NCBI GenBank assembly: GCA_027627225.1
Contig: CM051033.1
Coordinates: 11,190,558 to 11,254,557, forward strand
Direction of reading: 5' to 3'
Source: Congeria kusceri
Taxonomy: Eukaryota > Mollusca > Bivalvia > Myida > Dreissenidae
Length of the DNA stretch: 64,000 nt
The translations under genes and the position numbers were made by a program. The notes beneath the pieces are model-generated. The model was given only the letters and a program-made list of their open reading frames with translations. It made no database searches and had not been told where the DNA came from. Below, one piece after another: positions 48,600-59,849 of the stretch (positions are counted from its first letter, which is position 1; each line of letters starts with the position of its first letter).

Positions 48600-49290
48600 T
48601 TATACATACATGATGCATTGCACAATTCAATAAACAATAACTATTCTATAAATGTTACTCACTAGCTGCGGAGCATATATATATACATTTCATTATTAAA
48701 GTTCATTCTTTAATACAACAACACATTTAATCCTTTCTTACTTCAATTGGATTGCCATTTGCAGAATATAACACTTACTAGTAATTAACATATGCCTGTT
48801 GTCGTTAAAGGGTATTCAATAGATGTGTTAGTTCCTTTATGCATAATGTTAACCGGACAATGCATTTATGTACTACATATGTACAATCAATCACTTGTTT
48901 TCCACATGTAAACAGGAAAAATAAACAATCACACACTATTCATGATGACAGTTTGGCCTGTGTTACAAAAATGGACCATACCATTTAGATCATATTAACT
49001 AGTCTAGATAGATACGATTCTGTAAATAAAGCGTGATTGTGAACTGCACACATGTGGCACAATACAACAGCAATCAAAGAACACATTATGAGTAAATTCA
49101 GACACATTTAAAAGCCAAACACAGTGTGGACAAATCTAACACTTGATGTGACTCTATAGCACACAGCCTTTACTTTACACAGCACACAGGTAGTAAGGTA
49201 TGATAATTGAATCAAATGCGAGACAACTCCACCAGTAGATATACCAATCTTACAGTATTGCATAGTATGGACCAATTAACCTAACAAAGA
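48600..49290. other. Intergenic, nothing recognised
   Basis: The sequence is AT-rich, without arrays or open frames worth reporting. Confidence 0.4.
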
Positions 49291-49760
49291 TGTTTTAGTA
49301 TGACTATATTATCAGAATTTACACACAAAAAAGTAAACATGTGTCCGGCCCAGAATACAACATAAATAACAGTTATACCACCTTGAGTTCATAATATTGA
49401 TAATATTTTATGTGTCAGGCACAGAATACAGCATATATAACAGTTTCAATGCTTGTAAATTCCAATAGACAACTGTGTTATCATAGAATCAATACAATGT
49501 ATTTGTCTGGCCCAGAATACAACGTAAGTGTATATTATGGTTTCAAATCAATTCAGACATACCATTGTGTTTTCATACTGGCAATATAATTTATATATCC
49601 AACCCACAATACAACATAAACAGTTTCAAACAATTCTGATAGGTGTGTTTTCAAAAGCGCAATATTAAAATGTATCGTTCCGAATTAGAGTACCGCATAA
49701 TTATAACAGTGCAATACAAAACAATTCAAATAGGCCAATGTGTTAACTTATAAATATCTA
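49290..49760. repeat. Degenerate 70-92-bp tandem repeat, about 5 copies
   Basis: GGCCCAGAATACAACATAAA and TGTGTT.TCATA recur at 49351, 49422, 49513, 49605 and about 49690. It could be old 3'-UTR-like sequence of a minus-strand gene, but nothing shows that. Confidence 0.6.
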
Positions 49761-50267
49761 TTAAGCATAGATTGAGATATATAGTCATTATTTTCAGTAG
49801 GTAAGCCCGTTATTTTGATACATTTCATTGCATACACCATTGTTATAAAACATTTGAGAATGGTCACAAGACAAAGGCTCACAAACTAATTCAAGTATGA
49901 AAACAGTTAGGGTTGTGTTAATTTGTAAGAGCCACATCTCAATGATACTAGCTTGATCATGTATTAATATTCAATATGTAAAAACGGTTAAAACTTTCTT
50001 ACATTTAATACCGAGCCTTCATTAAACAACAATTGATTCAAAACATAAAGCATGATCAAGATAATGTAAAATATAAGGAGGACTGATGTGGTGAAATCAA
50101 ACTGTGAGCTAGCAATTCTAAACTATCGAGTATTTCTAAAAAAATCTTTCAACAGTTAAAAAGTTCTGTTTCTTGAATTAAACCTTTTTTAAAGAATATT
50201 AGAATATAATTTTTTTTCAAACATGTTAAATTACAAGCCTGATAATATTATAGGGAATATGTGAAAT

Positions 50268-51110
50268 AACAAGAGCTGCCTCAGGACAGGGCGCTCGACT
50301 ATTCACTACACTTAAAGTCTTTGAAAGTATAATATATCTGTCAGTGACTTTACATAATGACCTTAAAAACGTATGTGAAATTTCAATTGAATACATGTAG
50401 TAGTTACAGAGATATGCAGGGTTTCCATTAAGGGAAGTTTGGGAGTAATTTACTCCCAGTTTTTGTCTCACAGGACTTCCAAAATTGCAGCCCTGGAAGC
50501 TGCTGAACTTCCAAAATTGCAGCCAAGGAAGTTCCATTATGTAAGGATGAACAAGTTAGAAGAAAAATTAAGAAATTTTTCTAAATGTGTACTTCTTTCA
50601 CTTAATAAATTGGCATATAAGCACTTGATGAAAAAGAACTGGCCTTAAAAAACCTTGAATTTTATACTTAATATACCCATTTCTGAAATGGTCAGGACTT
50701 CTGTAGCGCAATACTGTCAAAACTTCCAAATATTATGAGCAAAACTTCCGAAATTAGAGGCCAGGAAGTTCAAACTTCCAGTTTTCAAAAATTAATGAAA
50801 GCCCTGGATATGTACTTGCACACAAACTTTAATCTGAATATTTCTAAGTACAAAAAGGGTCATAATTCTGCTAAAATGCTGGTCACAGTAATGGGCATTG
50901 GCTAGTGACCTTATAATATGACCATGAAGACATGTGAGAAGTTTCAGCTGAATATCTGAATTCAGCTAAATTGCAGATAAGAGTTATTGGCCTTGGTCAG
51001 TGACCTCACATAATGACCCCGAAGACGTGTGAAGTTTTAATAGAATATATGTAGTAGTACTGTAGTTATTGATACATGTACTTGTTGCACGGAAACTTTA
51101 ACCTGAATTT
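50268..51110 (-). repeat. R2-family element, reverse copy, interrupted
   Basis: It starts AACAAGAGCTGCC..GGGCGCTCGACTATTC (the reverse of the R2/R4 end), followed by TGACTTTACATAATGACC units. It is split by the element at 50417-50806. Confidence 0.75.
50417..50806. mobile_element. MITE with CAGGGTTTCCATTAA ends and GATATG duplication
   Basis: CAGGGTTTCCATTAA and TTAATGAAAGCCCTG are inverted. GATATG flanks both sides, and removal rejoins the R2 sequence exactly. It is 390 bp, with internal ACTTCCAAAATTGCAGCC repeats. The short ends look hAT-like, but the duplication is 6 bp. Confidence 0.8.
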
Positions 51111-51305
51111 TCTAATTTAGTGTGGTAAGGGCTAATGAACTTCATTGCTAACTGACTGTCTCTTGTAATGAGCACGAAAATACTGGACTCCATACAAGTT
51201 CGGCAATTACTGCCTTGTTAATAGTTAATTGAACTGATCACTGTTTGGTTATCAGAAGTATGGGGTGTTTCACGTTCATTTATTTACATCTGCAGCATTT
51301 TTGGA

Positions 51306-51924
51306 TCACACACACCAACAAGTAGCTTTTTTCAGTTTCCTCATTGTACGCCTGCCTTGTATTCTTGGTTCCTCGACCTTAACACATGTTCTGAAAGTAC
51401 AAATTAAAAAATATGTGTTGAAATGAAATAAACATTAAGAAACACATAGAATTCCAGACAGTACAAAACATGTCAGACAATCAGATGTGTAAGACAAAAA
51501 AAATGAAGATGTCTGACAAAAATTTTCACAAACCTTATACATATTATTATTTAATGTTAGTTAAACCTTTGTTTGATATATAAAGGAATTATTACTGCAA
51601 TAACCAGTGTATGCATTATGTTATGCCAAATGTATATGTTTTCAACATGTGGTGCATGCTTTACATCATTGTCTGACAGATGACTTTGAGGTCCACGGAG
51701 TCTGGGATTCAAAAAAAAATCTGATTATAGTTGATATACATGTTATGTACTCTTATAAACAAACAACAAGTTTATTTTCATGAAATAAACAGCAATTTCA
51801 TTTTCTCAAAATATCAAACTTACTTTATCAAACTTGGACAAGTTGAAGTTTGACAAAACGTTGTTTTCCATAATTTCTGCTGAAGTTGTACTGTAGAATC
51901 AAATGCTCTTTCATAATCTCCATA
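51306..51924 (-). CDS. Uncertain minus-strand terminal exons (hypothetical)
   Basis: Three exon-like pieces lie in order on the minus strand: 51924-51824 (101 nt, acceptor CACACAAG, donor GTAAGT), 51701-51665 (37 nt, T-rich acceptor ending CCCAG, donor GTAAAG) and from 51390 (acceptor ACTTTCAG). Reading from the first open piece (YGDYERAFDSTVQLQQKLW..) ends at NMC and stop. The other phase through the last two pieces reads VICQTMITCVKVEEP..ATCWCV and stop at 51306, a cysteine-rich end like many secreted factors. An AATAAA lies just beyond. The two readings conflict and I recognise no family. Confidence 0.25.
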
Positions 51925-52012
51925 CTTGTGTGAAGAAGGGGATACATGTATGTATATAATTTATTATATATCCGTAAAATCTGTCATCAGCTAGTTATAA
52001 ATGAGCATTTAA

Positions 52013-53023
52013 AGGGACTATGTCAACGAAACAATGGCCTCCTATTGCACTATGAATTATATTATTTTATAGAAATACGCTCTTCTAAGGCATGTGTATT
52101 AAATAAATAAATAAATATAATATAAAACACAATAAGATATTTGATAAAAACAAATTAGCAAAAAAGCCTGAAAAAAAGAAAACCCCAAGTGGGTATCGAA
52201 CTCAAGACTTCGGAGCCATACAAAGAAATGACAGTAGCCAGCACACTAACCAACTGCACTATCAAGCTTGGTAAGGAGTCATTTGTAAACTATGGTTATA
52301 CATAATGCTCACAACTCTGATGTCAAAACATAAACAGGAAAAGGGCCAAACAAACAAAACCCATAATATTAATCGATTTTTATCTCAGAATGCGTACACT
52401 CTTTTCCCATTATATATACCCTGTTTTAACCGTAATTATATGTCAGTATTAATATCTAAATTTCAGATTTTTTAAAGAAATTGCCCCCTTGAGGCCCTTT
52501 TTGATGACATAGTCTGTTAACGGGATCTGTTCACAGATTGGCAAATTGGCAATTTTCTAATTTTTTTTTTTTCATCGATCCCAAAAAGAAAAATACATTA
52601 TATATAAACAAGCAAAATGACACTACAGACAAAGAAATATATTGGAAATACAGTGTCTTTTATGAAAAATCATCAATTGAAATCGTTAAAATTATAGTTT
52701 TATGAAAAATCAACTGAAATAGCTAAAATTATAAAGCGTTTGTAACGCTTTTAGTCTGTATTTTGGAAAACATGTGTAACACTTATATAGCGATTAGCGT
52801 TAAACATTCACCTCAATGATCGGCAGTCAGAATAGCTGAGTGGTTACAGTGAGAGGTTTTTGATCCTGGTGGACGTGGTTTCAGTCCCGTCCAGGGCAAT
52901 TTTATTTATTTATTTTCTTGATATAATATTTGTTTTTGGTCAATCCAACATCTTTAGTTTAAATTGCAGTCAAGACGTTAAGTGAAATTTTTTAAAAATA
53001 CGAAAATGTGTGAACAAGTCCCT
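52013..53023. mobile_element. TTAA-flanked element with tRNA-like pieces
   Basis: AGGGACT.TGT ends are inverted and TTAA lies on both sides (52009-52012, 53024-53027). This is the target pattern of piggyBac and Kolobok elements, though the terminal match is only about 13 bp. Inside, about 52183-52272 reads as a tRNA-like head on the minus strand (B box GAGTTCGATACCC). About 52827-52900 shows a second worn tRNA-like stretch on the plus strand. These may be a separate SINE inside the element. Confidence 0.55.
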
Positions 53024-53421
53024 TTAAAAGAAATATATTTTCATGCTATTGCAACTACTGGTATTTGGCCAGTCTACTGCAGGTAAGATTAACATCATAT
53101 GTAAGCGCTACCAGTAGCCAAAATAGCCATTGGCTACAAAACTTTATAATTGGCTACTAAAATTTCTATAATTTGGCTACTACATTTTATGGAAAACATT
53201 TGAACATGAAGCATATTTTCTGAAGATATTTCTAAATAATGGGTTTTCTTTGCAAAATCAAATTTTTGGCTACTAGTCCAGATTTTTTATCGCCAACCTA
53301 GTCGGATCATAGATCTACAAGTAAATATTTTAAATGTTATGATTAATAATGTATAGCAGGTTTACCAATAATGTATAATGTCATTTATTAAGATATAATT
53401 GAATTTTACAGAAGATCATGT

Positions 53422-53640
53422 TAGAATCGAAATAATTGACATGTTAGCGTTGGCTATTGCGGTAATAACCAAAAGTTTGGAGTTCTGATGTGAAGCAATT
53501 AAACCACGAGGGCAGAAGCCAGAGTGTTTTGATAACAAGCATCGGAACGACAAACTGTTAGTTATTACCGTATTAACCAACGCTAACCAGTCAATTATTT
53601 TGATTCCAACACGATCTTCTGTAAAAATTTCTGTAATTTT
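53422..53640. repeat. R5-family foldback element
   Basis: TGTTAGAATCGAAATAATTG and the reverse of CAATTATTTTGATTCCAACA are inverted ends. The interior GGTAATAACCAA..TTCTGATG..TTAAACCAC pairs with TTGATAACAAGCATCGGAACG..GTTATTACC. A second one follows at about 53795-53975, and both recur in copy 2 (57971, 58345). Confidence 0.8.
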
Positions 53641-54074
53641 AAAGGTTATGAATGAAAACTATAGGAGTCTATACTGCGCCCATTTTCCACAAAAGTACAT
53701 TCACATGCGTTTCTGTGATGTCAATAAAGCATAACAATTCAACATGACGTCAGCTTCATTGATAAACATTGAGCGAATGGCGTTATACTTAAGAAATAAT
53801 TAACGGGTAACGGTTGGTTATTGCGGTAATAACCAACGGGTTGGAGCTCCGATGCGTACGAATTAAACCAATCGGGCGGTAACCCGAGTGGTTTGATAAC
53901 AAGCATAACGACAACCCGTTGGTTATTAACGCAATAACAAACTGTTACCCTTCAGTTATTTCGATTCTAACACATTTTTACATAAAATTCGTATTTTTAA
54001 AGGTTATAAATGAGAACTATATTTATCTGTACTCCGCCCATTTTCCGAGAAGTGCATTCAAACGTGCGTTTCTG

Positions 54075-54144
54075 TGACGTCAATAAAGCATAACAATTCA
54101 AAATGACGTCAGCTTTATTGATAAACATTGAGCGAATGACGTCA
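54075..54144. promoter_or_regulatory. Three perfect TGACGTCA (CRE) sites, copy 1
   Basis: TGACGTCA occurs at 54075-54082, 54104-54111 and 54137-54144. This is the palindromic CREB/ATF consensus. It lies just outside an R5 foldback and is preserved in the duplicate. Function is not shown. Confidence 0.5.
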
Positions 54145-55226
54145 CACTTATCGATATAATACAGTGAAAATATCATGCCAAAAAGCGCAAATTAAAAACA
54201 TATAAACAAAACGTTAACGTTTTTGTGAACTTAAGTATAAAATATGTAGTACAAATGTGGTTTAATTGCGCTACATAATGCAAAAATGATTTGTTTGTCA
54301 CAATTTGCTATCGCGCGTTTAAGCACTTGCATTTTACGGAACAATTTGTTCGAATTCCCGGAACTATTTTGAAAACATTAAGCTCCGCCCATAATTTGTT
54401 GCAGAATAACCCACAGTTATTTTCCTTCTTTATCTACGGACCACTAGACGCGTGCCGTGGTAGAATTGTTGATAAATACTGTGAAAATATTAAGCACCTG
54501 CATTTTACTGAACGCTTGTTAATTACCGGAACTATTTTCAAAACATAAGGCTCCGCCCATAATTTGTTGCAGAATAACCCATGGTTGATTTTATTCTTTA
54601 TCTATGGAAAATTTGCGGCGTGGCCGTGCTGTGTTTGAAAAAAATATAACGCGATTAATAACACAAATGAATTTGCTGTTTATTGATTGTGTAATTAAAT
54701 ATTTTAATATTGATTCTAGCGATAAATAAGAACATGATAATTACTGCAAGGCATATAGAAATGAAATGTAGGATGTATATTTTGTGTGTGAGATTGCTTA
54801 AGCTAATTCATACAATTAAACTGCTGAACTCAAATGCATGAAACTTATTGTTCCAATTAGTGAAATTATTCCAACATTTAATTAATTGCCTTATAGTGTA
54901 CGTTTTAATAAATAATGCAACTTCAACAAAAGCAACTATATTGTTTTCCCACTGATAACCCATGCTTTATTTGCACAAAGATTACACGTACAAAACAACA
55001 CACACATTTTGAAACAGTTATGGTAGTGAAGTAACATTTTTTAAATAGTCGCGAAAATATATGACAATAGAGATATGTTTATTTTAATTCTGATTTAAAG
55101 TGCAATTATGATTATTAAGTTACGACAAACATTTTTCCAAGTGCAAAACACATATTTACTTACTTGATATTTAAGAAATGCAAGCTGCATTGTGCTCCTC
55201 GAATGAAAATCTGCAGTTGACAAAAC
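54145..55226. other. Unique part of the 4.5-kb duplication, no confident gene
   Basis: It contains a two-copy about 172-bp repeat (AAGCAC.TGCATTTTAC.GAAC and GGCTCCGCCCATAATTTG near 54320 and 54490), then AT-rich DNA. The 85-codon frame at 54291-54548 exists in both copies but follows the repeat and has no recognisable motif. Confidence 0.45.
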
Positions 55227-55229
55227 AAG

Positions 55230-55297
55230 ATGGCGGACGTGGATAACTGCCTTGAACTGGTCATAGAAGCACACATCAGACTGACCGATATGGGCAT
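55230..55297 (+). other. Start-codon-like block ATGGCGGACGTGG (MADVDNCLELVIEAHIRLTD)
   Basis: AAGATGGCGG at 55227-55236 matches the YY1-type element often found at translation starts, with a good start context. The open frame reads MADVDNCLELVIEAHIRLTD and then runs into S2 minisatellite. The copy at 59785 reads MADVNNCLELVIESHIRLTD. No good donor is visible, so it may be a decapitated first exon. Confidence 0.3.
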
Positions 55298-57295
55298 GTT
55301 TGCTGGGTCCCATTTGGACTTGCTAGTTAGGAACCCATGTGGTCTCTCTTGCTGGGACCCATATGGGCTTGCTACTGGTGACTCATCTAGGCCTGCTTTT
55401 TGGGGGCCCATATGGGCTTTCTTGCTGGGACCCATATGGGTTTGCTTTTGGGTGACGCATATCTAGGCTTTCATGCTGGGACCCATATTGGCTTGTTTGC
55501 GTGGGTCCTACCTGGGACTGATAAGGGCATAACAATGTATGTGGGACCCTTACGGAACCCATGTGGTTAATAAGTCCAGTTATAGCCCATATTGGGTCCC
55601 CATAGGCTGGCTTGCCGGGACCCATACGAGCTTACTTGCTGGGGACCCATATGGGCTCTATTAATGGGACCCGTAATGGGTTGAATGTTGGTATCCCATA
55701 TTTGCTTGCTTGTTGGGAACCCATATGGGATGCCATTTGTGACCCATATGGGCTAGTTTGTTGGAGACCCATACGGGCCTTTTTGCTGGGACCCATAGGG
55801 GCTTGCTTGTTTGATACCCATTTGGGCTCTCATGCTGGGATCCATATGGTCTTGCTGTTGTTGACCCATATGGGCTTGCTTGTTGGGGACCAATATCGGC
55901 TGTCTTGCTGGGACCCATATGGACTTACTTGTTGGGGACCTATATGGGCTTTTTTTGTTGGGACACATATGGAGCTTACTTGGTTGGCGCCCATGTGGGC
56001 TTTCTTGCAGGGACCCATATAGGCTTGCTTGCCTGGGACCCAACTGGGTCTGATATGGGAAATACAACGCATATGGGTCCAACATGGGGCACATGTGGTG
56101 TATCAGCCCAGGTATAGCCTATATCGGTCCACATGGGATGGCTTACTGGGACCCATATGGGCATACTTTCTGGGAACCCATGTGGGTTGACTTGCTTGGT
56201 CCAATATGGGCCCGGTATGGGCAGAAAAATATTACATGGGGCCCATATGGTATATCTGCCCATGTAAAGCCCATATTGTGCCCATATGGGTTTGCTTGCT
56301 GGGATCGTGATAGGACCAATATGGGCTTACTAGTTGGGAACCCAAATGGGCTTTCTTGCTGGGACCTATATGGACTTGCTTGCCTGCCACCCAAGTGGGT
56401 TTAATATGGGCAAGACGATGTATATTGGTCTCACATGTGGAAGATCAGCCCGGATATAGCCCTTATCAGGCCCACATCTGATAGCTTTACGGGACCCATA
56501 TGGGCATACTTGGAACCCATGTGGGCTTGCCTGCTTGGTCCAATATGGGCCCGATATAGGCAGAAAAACATATATGGGTCCCACATGGGGCCATATGTAT
56601 ATTTGTTCAGGTATTTCCCATATTGGGCCCAAATAGGCCTACTTGCTGGGACCCATATTGGGCTGCTTGTTGAAAACACACATGGGCTTTCTCGATGGGG
56701 ACCCATATGGGCTTGCCCTTTGTGACCAATATGGGTCTGTTTATTTGGGTCCCATAGAGGCCTTCTCGCTGGGACCCATATGGGCTTTCTTGTTGAGAAC
56801 CCTTATGGGCTCTCTTTCTGGGACCCATGTGGGCTTGGTATCGGAGGCCCATATGGACTTGCTTGTTTGGGACCCATATGGGCTATCTTGCCGGGACCCA
56901 TTTGGGCTTGGTTGTTGGGGACCTATATAAGCTTTCTTGCTGGGACCCATATGGGCTTACTGGTTGGGAACCCATATGGGCTTTTTTGTTGGTACCTTAA
57001 TGGGCTTGCTTGTCTGGGACCCAAGTGGGCCTTAAATGGGCAAGATGATGTATATTGGTCCCATATGGGGCCCATGTGGAAGATCAGCCCAGGTAAAGCC
57101 CTTATCAGGCCCGCATGTTATGACTTACCGGGACCCATATGGGCATACTTGCAAAAAACCCATGTGGGCTTGCCTGCATGGTCCGATATGGGCCCGATAT
57201 AGGCTGAACAAATAATATATGGGTCCCACATGGGGCCCATATGTTATATTTGCCCACCTGTAGCCCATATTGGGCCTATATGGGATTGCTTGCTG
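55285..57295. repeat. Minisatellite S2, array 2
   Basis: About 25-30-bp units of GGGACCCATATGGGCTTGCT show a longer higher-order period of about 550 bp marked by CAGCCC.GGTA.AGCCC and AATATGGGCCCG.TAT.GGC. Overlapping open frames on both strands are repeat artefacts. Confidence 0.92.
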
Positions 57296-57297
57296 CG

Positions 57298-57865
57298 AAT
57301 GTGGTTTCCAGTACAGACTCAAAGTGGTTTCCGGTACAGACTCAATATGGTTTCCCGTAAAGACCCAATGTGGTTTCCAGTAAGATTCAATGTGGTTTCC
57401 AGTACAGACATAATGTGGTTTCCAGTACAGATTCAATGTGGTTTCCAGTACATATTCAATGTGGTTTCCGGTCCATTCTCAATGTGGTTTCCAGTCCAGA
57501 CTCAATGTGGTTTCCACTACAGAATCGATGTGGTTTCCAGTCCAGACTCAATATGGTTTCCACTACAGACTCAGTGTGGTTTCCAGTCCAGACTCAATAT
57601 GGTTTCCAGTCCAGACTCAATGTGGTTCCCAATAGTGACTCAATATGGTTTCCAGTAGTCTCAATATTGTTTCCAGTAGAGATTGATTGTGGTTTCCAGT
57701 ACAGATTCCATGTGGTTTCCAGTAGAGATTCAATGTGGTTTCCAGTACAGACATACTGTGGTTTCCAGTCCATTCTCAATGTGGTTTCCAGTCCTGACTC
57801 AATGTGGTTTACACTACAGACTCAATGTGGTTTCCAGTCCAGACTCAATATGGTTTCCAGTCCAG
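57298..57865. repeat. Minisatellite S1, array 2
   Basis: Units of GTGGTTTCCAGTACAGACTC follow S2 directly (GCTGCGAATGTGGTTTCC at the join). The array ends at the start of duplication copy 2. Confidence 0.92.
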
Positions 57866-58627
57866 ATCTACAAGTAAATATTTTAAATTTTATAACTAAT
57901 AATATATAGAAGGTTTACCAATAATGTATAATGTCATTAATTAAGATATAATTGAATTTTACAGAAGATCATGTTAGAATCGAAATAATTGACATGTTAG
58001 CGTTGGCTATTGCGGTAATGACCAAAAGTTTGGAGTTCTGATGTGAAGCAATTAAACCACGACGGCAGATGCCAGAGTGGTTTGATAACAAGCATCGGAA
58101 CGACAAACTGTTAGTTATTACCGTATTAACCAACGCTAACCAGTCAATTATTTTGATTCCAACACGATCTTCTGTAAAAATTTCTGTAATTTTAAAGGTT
58201 ATGAATGAAAACTATAGGAATCTATACTCCGCCCATTTTCCACAAAAGTACATTCACATGCGTTTCTGTGATGTCAATAAAGCATAACAATTCAAAATGA
58301 CGTCAGCTTCATTGATAAACATTGAGCGAATTGCGTTATACTTAAGAAATAATTAACGGGTAACTGTTGGTTATTGCGGTAATAACCAACGGGTTGGAGC
58401 TCCGATGCGTACGAATTAAACCACGAGGGCGGTAACCCGAGTGGTTTGATAACAAGCATAACGACGAACCGTTGGTTATTAACGCGATAACAAACTGTTA
58501 CCCTTCAGTTATTTCGGTTCTAACACATTTTTACATAAAATTCGTATTTTTAAAGGTTATAAATGAGAACTATATTTATCTGTACTCCGCCCATTTTCCG
58601 AGAAGTGCATTCAGACGTGCGTTTCTG

Positions 58628-58697
58628 TGACGTCAATAAAGCATAACAATTCAAAATGACGTCAGCTTTATTGATAAACATTGAGCGAATGACGTCA
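58628..58697. promoter_or_regulatory. Three perfect TGACGTCA (CRE) sites, copy 2
   Basis: TGACGTCA occurs at 58628-58635, 58657-58664 and 58690-58697, with the same spacing as in copy 1. Confidence 0.5.
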
Positions 58698-59849
58698 CAC
58701 TTATCGATATAATACAGTGAAAATATCATGCCAAAAAGCGCAAATTAAAAACATATAAACAAAACGTTAACGTTTTTGTGAACTTAAGTATAAAATATGT
58801 AGTACAAATGTGGTTTAATTGCGCTACATAATGCAAAAATGATTTGTTTGTCACAATTTGCTATCGCGCGTTTAAGCACGTGCATTTTACGGAACAATTT
58901 GTTCGAATTTCCGGAACTATTTTCAAAACATTAAGCTCCGCCCATAATTTGTTGCAGAATAACCCACAGTTATTTTCCTTCTTTATCTACGGACCACTAG
59001 ACGCGTGCCGTGGTAGAATTGTTGATAAATACTGTGAAAATATTAAGCACCTGCATTTTACTGAACACTTTTTAATTACCGGAACTATTTTCAAAACATA
59101 AGGCTCCGCCCATAATTTGTTGCAGAATAACCCATGGTTGATTTTTATTCTTTATCTATGGAAAATTTGCGGCGTGGCCGTGCTGTGTTTGAAAAAAAAT
59201 ATAACGCGATTAATAACACAAATGAATTTGCTGTTTATTGATTGTGTAATTAAATATTTTAATATTGATTCTAGCGATAAATAAGAACATGATAATTAAT
59301 GCAAGGCATATAAAAATGAAATGTAGGATGTATATTTTGTGTGTGAGATTGCTTAAGCTAATTCATACAATCAAACTTCTGAACTCAAATGCATGAAACG
59401 TATTGTTCCAATTAGTGAAATTATTCCAACATTCAATTAATTGCCATATAGTGTACGTTTTAATAAATAATGCAACTTCAACAAAAGCAACTATATTGTT
59501 TTCCCACTGATAACCCATGCTTTATTTGCACAAAGATTACACGTACAAAACAACACACACATTTTGAAACAGTTGTGATAGTGAAGTAACATTTTTTAAA
59601 TAGTCGCGAAAATATATGACAATAGAGATATATTTACTTTAATTCTGATTTAAAGTGCAATTATGATAATTAAGTTATGACAAACATTTTTCCAAGTGCA
59701 AAACACATATTTACTTACTTGATATTTAAGAAATGCAAGCTGCATTGTGCTCCTCGAAAGAAAATCTGCAGTTGACAAAACAAGATGGCGGACGTGAATA
59801 ACTGCCTTGAACTGGTCATAGAATCACACATCAGACTGACCGATATGGG

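Larger units (their letters stand above)
53305..57865. repeat. 4.5-kb tandem segmental duplication, copy 1
   Basis: It begins AGATCTACAAGTAAATATTT and contains two R5 foldbacks, a two-copy about 172-bp repeat (GCTCCGCCCATAATTTGTTG), the ATGGCGGAC start motif, S2 and then S1 arrays. Copy 2 follows directly with a 4553-bp offset, falling to 4493 bp after a deletion in S2. Confidence 0.95.
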
